From contig NZ_JIAH01000010.1 in assembly GCF_000688415.1 (NCBI RefSeq), forward strand, positions 1 through 64,000: a stretch of DNA of 64,000 bases, read 5' to 3'. The DNA comes from Corynebacterium pseudodiphtheriticum DSM 44287. GTDB taxonomy: Bacteria; Actinomycetota; Actinomycetes; Mycobacteriales; Mycobacteriaceae. The notes beneath the pieces are model-generated. The model did no database searches and was not told the origin of the DNA. It saw only the letters and a list, made by a program, of their open reading frames with translations. The stretch's first letter is position 1. Every line of letters begins with the position of its first letter. Shown piece after piece: positions 27,322 to 34,632 of this stretch. Position numbers and translations under genes: made by a program.

Positions 27322-27396
27322 ATTACGTCTTCGTTTTATAAGGAAGAGAATTGGAAAAACATACGCATCTATACACCTCAATAGGTGTGCCGCTAT

Positions 27397-27409
27397 CCCC
27401 CCCCCCCCC
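27397..27409. repeat. Homopolymer of 13 C
   Basis: Thirteen consecutive C are followed by GGGCCCC, in the gap between the conserved membrane protein gene and the lantibiotic-like gene. No other homopolymer in the window is as long. Confidence 0.9.
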
Positions 27410-27425
27410 GGGCCCCGCAGTTAAA

Positions 27426-28250
27426 TTACGCCCGCAGCGCGAAGGTCAGTGCGTCGGAGGCGTTATCGCCCACCACTGCGTGCAGGAAGTAATTGCCTTC
27501 CGGGGTAGCTGGGCGGTGGTTGCACTCGCCCGGCGCGGAGTTCGTCTTCGACCATACAGCCTCGAAGTGGCGGGTCTGGCCAGCCTTGAATTCCTGATTA
27601 CCAGTAATCACGGCTGGGTAGCAGTCGGTATCTGCCCACATGCGGTGGTTCGTGTTGAGATCATAAACCTCGAAGCGCAGCGGGTTCTCGTCAAGATTGA
27701 CCGCGCAGTCGTGGTCGGTGGGGTTTTCGATAGACATGTAGAACGTCGGTTGGTCACCACCGGCGTAATAGGCTTTATCGCTGTGCGCGGTGACCCGCAA
27801 ATTGTGTAGGTCGCAGGCGCCAGCAGCCGACGTGGCCTCGTCAGCTTCTGGGTACGGCGATGGGCGCTCGTCGGCAGACTTCGCGCCTTCCCTGCCCTTC
27901 TTCGGGCGGTCCGATTCCTGCGAATCGTCAGCAGCATCGATGTCATCGGCTTCTTTCGCCGCACTGTCGTTGGCTGCCTCGTCGGCGTCCTTGTCTGCGG
28001 CCTTATCGGCTTTGCCGTCTTTTTCCTCCCGCGCTGCGGTGGCCGTGGCGGTTTGGTTAGCCGCCGAATCCGCAGCAGATTGCGGGTTCTCTTCGCTGCC
28101 ACCACCGAAAATGGCGCTGAAGATCCAGACCAACAAAAGCACAAGCAAGAGAAGAACCGCCAGGCCTGCCATGCGGCGGCGTCGGTAAATTTCTTCTGGG
28201 AGGCGGGGTTGTCTTGGGGAAGTCACAGTTCCTAATTTATAACGAAACAC
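27426..28250 (-). CDS. Conserved membrane-anchored protein (Rv3587c-like)
   Basis: This 274-residue protein has a basic N terminus (EEIYRRRRMAG), one membrane helix (LAVLLLLVLLLVWIFSAIF near 29-47), an Ala/Asp/Lys-rich low-complexity stalk (about 50-140) and an extracytoplasmic domain of about 125 residues. That domain has three or four Cys (ACDLHNLRV, DHDCAVNLDENPLRF, DTDCYPAV, GECNHRP). Position between radA and the carbonic anhydrase matches Rv3587c of M. tuberculosis and its C. glutamicum counterpart. Function is unknown. A start at GTG 28226 is also possible. Confidence 0.75.
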   Translation of the reverse strand: MFRYKLGTVTSPRQPRLPEEIYRRRRMAGLAVLLLLVLLLVWIFSAIFGGGSEENPQSAADSAANQTATATAAREEKDGKADKAADKDADEAANDSAAKEADDIDAADDSQESDRPKKGREGAKSADERPSPYPEADEATSAAGACDLHNLRVTAHSDKAYYAGGDQPTFYMSIENPTDHDCAVNLDENPLRFEVYDLNTNHRMWADTDCYPAVITGNQEFKAGQTRHFEAVWSKTNSAPGECNHRPATPEGNYFLHAVVGDNASDALTFALRA

Positions 28251-28366
28251 CCCTGGGCTGGGGCAACTACCGCGCGTGTCCTACGTCATCCGGCGGGTAC
28301 CTACAGCTGCCGCGACATGCAGCTAGCCAAACGTCGACAAGCGCCTGCTAGTGCACGCCCCCCCTG

Positions 28367-28990
28367 TTAGTGCACGCCGTTGAGCACGACCGGCTCCACC
28401 CGGCCCTCGCTCAGGTTGTAGCGCAGACCAACGATGCCCATAGACTGGCGAATCAACCCTTGGCCCAGCCCCGGAGCGCGCGCCATCAACTGGTACACGG
28501 TTTCGGTGATGTGCTGGCGCTCCACGTCTTCGCGGGTAACCATCCCGCGCTTGTTGGCTTCCGTCACGGACATCAGTACGCGTTCGACGATGGTGCGCTG
28601 GAAGCCGTTCGGCGCGGAACCTCCTTCGGCAAATTCCATGGTCGCGCGCACCGCACCGCAGGATTCGTGCCCCATGACTACCAGCAGGTTGACGTCGAAT
28701 TTCTCGATGGCGTATTCCACCGAAGCAATGATCGAGCTATCAATGATTTGCCCGGCGGTTCGGATCACAAAGGCGTCGCCAAGCCCCAGGTCAAAAACCA
28801 TTTCGACGGGAACTCGCGAGTCAGAGCACGAGAAGATGACCACGCGCGGCGACTGGCCAACACTCAACAACGAACGGTATTCCGGGTCCTGATTTGGCCG
28901 CTCAGAGCGATTGGCGATAAACCGCTCATTGCCCTCCCGAAGGGCCTCCCACACTGCCTGCGGAGTCTTGGCCACATTCTGCATACTCAC
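28367..28990 (-). CDS. Beta-carbonic anhydrase
   Basis: This enzyme interconverts CO2 and bicarbonate, supplying bicarbonate for carboxylases. The 207-residue protein contains the zinc ligands in CSDSRVP (Cys and Asp near 55-57) and in HESCGA (His and Cys near 104-107), with the usual VIRTAGQIID strand between. It is divergent from mutY by only 29 bases, the same pairing seen in mycobacteria (canB/Rv3588c and mutY). The ATG at 28984 is an alternative start. Confidence 0.93.
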   Translation of the reverse strand: MSMQNVAKTPQAVWEALREGNERFIANRSERPNQDPEYRSLLSVGQSPRVVIFSCSDSRVPVEMVFDLGLGDAFVIRTAGQIIDSSIIASVEYAIEKFDVNLLVVMGHESCGAVRATMEFAEGGSAPNGFQRTIVERVLMSVTEANKRGMVTREDVERQHITETVYQLMARAPGLGQGLIRQSMGIVGLRYNLSEGRVEPVVLNGVH

Positions 28991-29019
28991 AGCTTCTATT
29001 TTGTCCTAAACTATGCGCG

Positions 29020-29955
29020 ATGACGAATCATTCGGAACCGATCTTTGCCACACATGCTTGTGCTGCCGCCCCAGACGCAACTACCTTGTTGCCCGAACTG
29101 CGCAACTGGTTCGCCGAGCACGGCCGTGATTTGCCCTGGCGTGCACCAGAAACCACCGCATGGGGTGTTTTGGTTTCCGAGGTCATGAGCCAACAAACCC
29201 CCGTGGCACGCGTTGCACCGCAGTGGTTGGAGTGGCTAGAGCGGTGGCCTACCCCGCAGGATTTTGCCGCGGCCAGCCAGGCAGATGTGCTGCGCGCGTG
29301 GGGCCGGTTGGGGTATCCGCGGCGGGCGTTGCGGCTGTGGGAATGTGCGCAGGCAATTGTCGAGCGACATAACGGTGTGGTTCCGCGCGATGTGGATGAG
29401 CTGTTGGCGCTTCCCAGCATTGGCGATTACACCGCGCGGGCGGTGGCGTGTTTTGCTTTTGGTGTGAACGTTCCGGTGGTGGATACGAACGTGCGCCGGG
29501 TGTATGCGCGTGCGTGGTCTGGACAGTTCTTGGCACCGCAGCCAGCGAAAAGACAGTTGGCTCAGGTGGGTGAGTTGCTTGCCGACGGCCGCGGCCCACA
29601 AACGTCGGTGGCTTTGATGGAGTTGGGCGCTTTGGTGTGCACGGCGCGCTCGCCGCAGTGTTCGGTATGCCCGCTTCGTGCCGGTTGTGCGTGGGTGCGT
29701 GCTGGCTCGCCGGCGCCGAGTGAATCAGAGATGGCGGCGCAGAAAAAGCGGGTGCAGAAGTTCGCTGGCACTGACCGGCAGGTGCGCGGTAAGATTATGG
29801 CCGTGTTGCGGGAGGCTTCTGCGCCGGTGCCGAAGCCGGAAATTGATCTCGTGTGGCCGAAAGATGATCAGCGCGAGCGAGCCCTGCGTTCTTTGCTTGC
29901 CGACGGTTTGGTGCGTGAGGTTGCCCGTGGTGGCGAATTCACGCTGCCGGAATGA
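29020..29955 (+). CDS. mutY: A/G-specific adenine glycosylase MutY
   Basis: MutY removes adenine paired with 8-oxoguanine. The 311-residue protein has the catalytic Glu in SEVMSQQTPV (near 48), the helix-hairpin-helix LLALPSIGDYTARAV, the catalytic Asp in VVDTNVRRV and the iron-sulfur ligands C-x6-C-x2-C-x5-C (CTARSPQCSVCPLRAGC). The C-terminal NUDT1-like domain is short. Two CTTGCCGACGG copies of the dispersed 10-mer encode Leu-Ala-Asp-Gly in this gene. A 7-bp GCCGGCT hairpin without a T run lies at 30017-30034. Confidence 0.93.
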   Translation: MTNHSEPIFATHACAAAPDATTLLPELRNWFAEHGRDLPWRAPETTAWGVLVSEVMSQQTPVARVAPQWLEWLERWPTPQDFAAASQADVLRAWGRLGYPRRALRLWECAQAIVERHNGVVPRDVDELLALPSIGDYTARAVACFAFGVNVPVVDTNVRRVYARAWSGQFLAPQPAKRQLAQVGELLADGRGPQTSVALMELGALVCTARSPQCSVCPLRAGCAWVRAGSPAPSESEMAAQKKRVQKFAGTDRQVRGKIMAVLREASAPVPKPEIDLVWPKDDQRERALRSLLADGLVREVARGGEFTLPE

Positions 29956-30073
29956 CCCAGCAAAATAACTTCGTAACAAAATAGCCTCACGGCAAAATAA
30001 CTTCGCCACTGCCTTAGCCGGCTGGTCAGCCGGCGGGTTGCTCGGAGCACCTAAAGTGCCCCAGACCACCTCT

Positions 30074-30088
30074 TTTTGATTATCAAAA
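30074..30088. promoter_or_regulatory. Perfect 7-1-7 palindrome before the siderophore ABC operon
   Basis: TTTTGAT-T-ATCAAAA is a perfect interrupted palindrome with the 7-1-7 geometry typical of Fur-family operators, though the sequence differs from the usual Fur box. It lies about 60 bases before the binding-protein start. Confidence 0.45.
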
Positions 30089-30108
30089 CCAGCCCCAAAC
30101 TGATAATC

Positions 30109-30134
30109 TTCAAATATCTAATTGATTATTTGAA
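30109..30134. promoter_or_regulatory. Second dyad before the siderophore ABC operon
   Basis: TTCAAATA and TATTTGAA flank a 10-base spacer, ending 12 bases before the start codon and overlapping the likely ribosome-binding region. Binding here would block transcription or initiation. Confidence 0.4.
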
Positions 30135-30146
30135 TAGGGGTTTATC

Positions 30147-31154
30147 ATGCGCCGTTTACTTCCACCCGCCCTCATCCTCACCACTGGACTCATCCTGTCC
30201 TCCTGCAGCACTGGGGACGCTGAAGACACCGCTGCCAACTCGGAGAATGATAGCTCCGCTATCACCCTCGATAACTGTGGCTTCGAGCTAACCGCTCATA
30301 CCCCAGTGGAACGGGCCACCACCCTTGAACAAGGCGCCACTGACACTCTCCTTCTGCTCGGTGCCAAAGACCAAATGGTGGGCTACGGTCACCAAAAAGA
30401 CGCGCCTCCTGAAGGTTACGATCTCGAGGGCATAAAAGAAATTAGCCCTAGTGCTCCAAACTCTGAGCAGCTACGAGATGCAGACACGGACTTCATCTAC
30501 TCTCCGTTCGCACTCAACTGGACCGCAGACAATGCCGGAACTCGCGAAGAATGGGAAAACCTCGGCGTGGCAACCTACCAATCAAATGTCCAATGTCCGG
30601 ACCATGCTGACAACGCCGAAAAATCAACCTTCGACCTCGTAGCCAAAGACATCACGGAGCTCGGTACCCTCTTCGACCGCGAAGAAGAGGCCAAGTCTCT
30701 AATTGAAAAACAAAACCAAACCCTCGAAAATGCCGCCCAGGCCCCAGAGGGAACCACTTTCATGCTGCTTTATTCTTCCATCGGCGGTGCCCCCTACGTA
30801 GCAGGCGGCCCTTCCATCGTCACCGAAGTAGGAAAAGCAACCGGAATGAAAAATGTCTTCGGTGATCTCGATGAGGAATGGCCACAAATCTCCTGGGAAG
30901 CCGTTGCCGAGGCAGACCCAGACGTCATTTTGCTCGCGAATCTTCCCGGACGTGGAAAACCAGGCGATAAGTGGGAAGAAAAGGTCAGCGACCTTGAGTC
31001 CACCCCAGGCACCAAAGAAATGAAAGCTGTAAAGAACGGCACCTATGTCGTTGTCCCAGGCGTTGCCACATCCGCATCGGGACGCTCCTATGAACTCGTC
31101 GAAGAAGTTTCCAAAGCTATCAAGGACGACCTATTTGCAAATAAGAGCGAGTAA
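30147..31154 (+). CDS. Iron-siderophore ABC transporter binding lipoprotein
   Basis: This FepB/FhuD-type binding protein of 335 residues has an N-terminal signal sequence ending in the lipobox ILSSC. The mature protein has the two-lobed cluster A-II pattern: ATTLEQGATDTLLLLGA in the first lobe, then FMLLYSSIGGAPYVAGG and DPDVILLANLPGRG in the second. The ligand (siderophore or haem) cannot be read. It leads an operon with a permease (two-base gap) and an ATPase. Two dyads upstream suggest repression, but no canonical DtxR box is visible. Confidence 0.87.
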   Translation: MRRLLPPALILTTGLILSSCSTGDAEDTAANSENDSSAITLDNCGFELTAHTPVERATTLEQGATDTLLLLGAKDQMVGYGHQKDAPPEGYDLEGIKEISPSAPNSEQLRDADTDFIYSPFALNWTADNAGTREEWENLGVATYQSNVQCPDHADNAEKSTFDLVAKDITELGTLFDREEEAKSLIEKQNQTLENAAQAPEGTTFMLLYSSIGGAPYVAGGPSIVTEVGKATGMKNVFGDLDEEWPQISWEAVAEADPDVILLANLPGRGKPGDKWEEKVSDLESTPGTKEMKAVKNGTYVVVPGVATSASGRSYELVEEVSKAIKDDLFANKSE

Positions 31155-31156
31155 TA

Positions 31157-32140
31157 TTGCGTAAAACCTGGACTATCGCTGGAATTAGTGCTGCGACCCT
31201 CCTCGTAGCATTAGTTGGCTCGCTCACCGTGGGCTCAAGCTCCATGTCCTTCAGCGAACTCATTGGGCTGGTTGTTCCTTCGCAACCAAGCCCTTCCGCA
31301 CTGCGCACATCGATCCTGACGGAGCTTCGTATCCCGCGGATCCTTATGGCAGCCTTCGTCGGAGCAATCTTGGCAGTATGCGGTGTTGCAATGCAGGCTG
31401 TTACACATAATGATCTCGCAGAGCCATACTTACTCGGTGTATCCTCTGGAGCGTCGACAGGCGCCGTCATTGCGATCCTGTTTTCTACTTGGCAATACGG
31501 AATCATTTTCGGCGCAACCGTTGGTTCTCTCGCCTCTTTTGCTCTGCTGATGCTTTTACTCCGCAATACCGGAGGGGACGCAACAAAGGTAGTGCTCACC
31601 GGCGTCCTCATTGGCTTTCTTTTCCAATCTCTGACTTCTCTAGTCGTGACAGCCTCGGGCGACGCGGAATCTACTCGCAGCATCATGTTCTGGCTACTCG
31701 GAGTTCTAGGGGCAGCACGCTGGCCTACGCTATTTGCGGTGATAATTGTTGGCTCCATAGGAATGCTGATGCTTTGGGCGCTTTCCCGCCACCTAGATGC
31801 GCTCTCTTTGGGTGGGGATACCGCCTCAACAATGGGCGTTCCTGTAGTCGCACTGCGCTACATTGTTCTGATTTGTGTTTCGCTGATGACCGCCACGACT
31901 GTGGCTTCCGTCGGCGCGATAGGTTTCGTGGGGCTAATTATCCCCCACGCCGTAAGAATGCTGAACGTACCAAAACATGCCAGCCTCATACCGCTGTCCG
32001 CACTCATTGGCGCTGTCACCCTAGTTATCGCGGATGCCTTTGCGCGATCCATTTTTGCACCCCAAGAACTGCCAGTGGGCGTAATTACTGCCCTCATTGG
32101 CGTACCGATGTTTTTCCTAATCTTGCGGAGAAAGCACTAA
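31157..32140 (+). CDS. Iron-siderophore ABC transporter permease (FecCD family)
   Basis: This 327-residue protein starts at a TTG two bases after the lipoprotein stop. The FecCD pattern is clear: LTVGSSSMSFSELI, RIPRILMAAFVGAILAVCG, LAEPYLLGVSSGASTGAV, and the ATPase-coupling loop before GAIGFVGLIIPHAVR. About nine or ten membrane helices are visible. The stop codon overlaps the start of the ATPase gene by one base. A single permease implies a homodimer. Confidence 0.92.
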   Translation: MRKTWTIAGISAATLLVALVGSLTVGSSSMSFSELIGLVVPSQPSPSALRTSILTELRIPRILMAAFVGAILAVCGVAMQAVTHNDLAEPYLLGVSSGASTGAVIAILFSTWQYGIIFGATVGSLASFALLMLLLRNTGGDATKVVLTGVLIGFLFQSLTSLVVTASGDAESTRSIMFWLLGVLGAARWPTLFAVIIVGSIGMLMLWALSRHLDALSLGGDTASTMGVPVVALRYIVLICVSLMTATTVASVGAIGFVGLIIPHAVRMLNVPKHASLIPLSALIGAVTLVIADAFARSIFAPQELPVGVITALIGVPMFFLILRRKH

Positions 32141-32925
32141 TGCTCAAGGTAGAGAACCTCAAAACGGGCTTTCCGAATAAACCCGTAATCGACGACGTGT
32201 CTTTCGAGATCAAAAAACCTGGCCTGGTAGGCCTCATCGGCCCCAATGGGTGTGGCAAGTCGACGCTTCTCAAGTCCATTGCTGGGGTGCAGCCCTTTGA
32301 CGGAACCATTCACTTCGCAGGAAAACCGTTAAAATCCTATCCGCTGTCCCAACGTGTTCATGCCTTGTCCTATGTGGCCCAGAAATCAGGCCAACGGGTT
32401 ACACTCACCGTCCGCGAGGTCGTGCAGCTAGGCCGCGATGCAGGCCGCATGCCTTTTTCAGCGCCACAGCCTGACGACGCAGAAATTGTAGATCGTGCGT
32501 TATTTCATTGCAGCTTGGAAGACATTTCTGATCTGCGGCTGCATGAGCTTTCTGGCGGGCAGATTCAACGCGTCATGGTTGCACGGGCAATGGCACAGCA
32601 AGCAAACATAATGCTTCTCGATGAACCGACCAATCACCTTGACCTGTACCACCAGCACAAATTAATGGATCTTCTATTCCATCTTGCGAAGGAACACGAC
32701 ATTGCCGTTGTTCTAGCAATCCACGATCTAGCGCTAGCAGCACGATATTGCGACCGGCTCCTACTGCTACACAATCAGAAGCTCCGGGCGGATGGTCCCC
32801 CCGAAGAAGTGCTGACTACTGAAATGTTAAGCACGGTATTTGAAGTAAAAGGGCAGCTGGAATACACCGCTGATGAAATACCCTTCTTGCTGGTCAAGCA
32901 TCCTATTGATCATAGGAATTCTTAG
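32140..32925 (+). CDS. Iron-siderophore ABC transporter ATP-binding protein
   Basis: This 261-residue ABC ATPase of the FepC type has Walker A GPNGCGKST near residue 36, signature LSGGQIQRV and Walker B IMLLDEP followed by TNHLDLYHQ. It is the last gene of the three-gene iron uptake operon. A short A+T-rich gap separates it from the lipase gene, which appears to have its own promoter. Confidence 0.92.
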   Translation: MLKVENLKTGFPNKPVIDDVSFEIKKPGLVGLIGPNGCGKSTLLKSIAGVQPFDGTIHFAGKPLKSYPLSQRVHALSYVAQKSGQRVTLTVREVVQLGRDAGRMPFSAPQPDDAEIVDRALFHCSLEDISDLRLHELSGGQIQRVMVARAMAQQANIMLLDEPTNHLDLYHQHKLMDLLFHLAKEHDIAVVLAIHDLALAARYCDRLLLLHNQKLRADGPPEEVLTTEMLSTVFEVKGQLEYTADEIPFLLVKHPIDHRNS

Positions 32926-33000
32926 GCCTTGAGCAGTTAATAGACCCAGAAGTAAATGTGATACGTGACTCAGTGACGTTCATGCTCTAAGCTGTCTTGC

Positions 33001-34407
33001 ATGTATTTCACGTCACAGTTTTCTAAGCAAAAGAGTAGTATTTCTGACAGCCCCACCACCCCCACTCACACGGGTTTTAGCAGCAGCATCCGCAAAGAGC
33101 TGTGCCTGATGGCCGCCAGTTTCCTGACTACTGGTCTTTTAGCCAGCGTGAGCACTTCCACGGCACACGCCAATGAAGCAGGTGCTCCTAGTCCCTCCGC
33201 CTACATTCCCGCACCACCGCCACCTGGCGCAGCAGCCGGTGCGCTGCTAGAAGCAACCGCGGCTCCGCACCTGCTGAATCCCGGTGGCGAACATCTTCCC
33301 GGTTCCGCGCAGCGTATCCGCTACGCCTCAATCAATTCCAACGGCGAGCCCGTAGAGGTCACCGGCTACATCATCGACCCCATTACCCCCTGGCAAGGTA
33401 ACGGCCCCACCCCCACTATCGTCATGGCACCCGGAACCCGTGGAGCGGGTGATCTATGCGCACCATCCGCTGCACCCGACCTGATATCGGCGCTCGAGAT
33501 CCACACTAATGCCGACGGGCTGCCTTATCTCAGCGTGAATGCAAACTATGAATTGCCCTTGCAGTATCTAGCCAATCTCGCGGGGATTCGCATTATCAGC
33601 ACCGATTACATGGGCATGGGAACTCCAGACCACCACACTTACGTGAACTCAGTCGAAGAAGCCCACGCCGTCCTGGATGCGGCCCGGGCTGGATTGCAAG
33701 CAGCCGGGGCCCCAGCGGATTCTCCGGTCGGCTTCGCCGGTTATTCCCAAGGCGGAGGCGCGGCTGCAGCAGCCGCAGAACACAAAGCCAGCTACGCGCC
33801 AGAGCTCAACCTTGTGGGCACTTTCGCAGGCGCCCCGCCCGCGGATCTGCGCCACGTGTTGGAAGCCGTCGACAATTCGTCCATCGTGGCCGCCTTGGGT
33901 TACACGCTCAATGGATTTGTAGACCGCCACCCCGCGCTGCAACGGATCATCGACGAAGAATTCAACGAGGAAGGCAAACGCTTTTTGCACGATGCAGAAA
34001 TCAGCTGCATTGGCGATGCCACCATCAACTGGGGTTTTACGGATACCCGCACGCTGACCAAAAGCGGCGACTCCTTCTCAGAGGTGATCAACCGCCACCC
34101 GGAACTCAGCAATTTAGTGGAAGCGCAAAGGCTGGGCACCCAGCCGGTATCCGGGCCCATCATGGTTTCTAATTCTGGCGACGATGATCTGATCCCCTTG
34201 GTCCAAGCCACCACAATGGCACGCCAATATTGTGCACAAGGTGGCCAAGTGCAGTTTTTGCATACAGATGTCCCGCCTGTGTTGCCGGAGCTCAAGGCAG
34301 GCATTAACCACGCCCTGCCGTTATTCACGGATATGCCCCAAGGTTTGCAGTATTTGATTGATCGTTTTCATGGCATCGCACCGCGCAATGATTGCGGCAC
34401 GTTTTAG
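33001..34407 (+). CDS. Secreted lipase (LIP family)
   Basis: This 468-residue exported alpha/beta hydrolase belongs to the secretory lipase (LIP) family. A long signal region ends at AHANEA (about residue 58). The nucleophile elbow is GYSQGG (near residue 248), with Asp and His expected in SGDDDLIP and GINHALPL. Cys near 157, 337, 411 and 466 may form disulfides. Such enzymes release fatty acids from host or environmental lipids, important in lipid-requiring corynebacteria. The first ATG sits about 36 residues before the hydrophobic core, so initiation may be further in. A strong terminator follows. Confidence 0.85.
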   Translation: MYFTSQFSKQKSSISDSPTTPTHTGFSSSIRKELCLMAASFLTTGLLASVSTSTAHANEAGAPSPSAYIPAPPPPGAAAGALLEATAAPHLLNPGGEHLPGSAQRIRYASINSNGEPVEVTGYIIDPITPWQGNGPTPTIVMAPGTRGAGDLCAPSAAPDLISALEIHTNADGLPYLSVNANYELPLQYLANLAGIRIISTDYMGMGTPDHHTYVNSVEEAHAVLDAARAGLQAAGAPADSPVGFAGYSQGGGAAAAAAEHKASYAPELNLVGTFAGAPPADLRHVLEAVDNSSIVAALGYTLNGFVDRHPALQRIIDEEFNEEGKRFLHDAEISCIGDATINWGFTDTRTLTKSGDSFSEVINRHPELSNLVEAQRLGTQPVSGPIMVSNSGDDDLIPLVQATTMARQYCAQGGQVQFLHTDVPPVLPELKAGINHALPLFTDMPQGLQYLIDRFHGIAPRNDCGTF

Positions 34408-34461
34408 TTATTACGGCGTTATTGCGGGCTTATTGCGGCAAGTTCAAGTTTTGCCAAAACA

Positions 34462-34507
34462 AAACAGCTGGCCTACCACCTCTTCTCGAGGGGCAGGCCA
34501 GCTGTTT
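34462..34507. terminator. Bidirectional terminator between the lipase gene and clpC
   Basis: A 13-bp stem (AAACAGCTGGCCT with its complement) encloses a 20-base loop and has A/T ends on both sides. It lies between convergent genes. Beyond it, three partial copies of GAGCAAACGCCGTG (34548-34561, 34569-34582 and a degenerate one near 34611) fill the gap to clpC. Confidence 0.8.
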
Positions 34508-34632
34508 CGCCGTTAGGACGTCGTTAGGGAGCTGTTCGGGCTACGGCGAGCAAACGCCGTGCTAGCAGGAGCAAACGCCGTGTGCCGAGTAAAAAACCCA
34601 AGCTGGCGGGCCAACGCCGTGCTGCCATGCTT

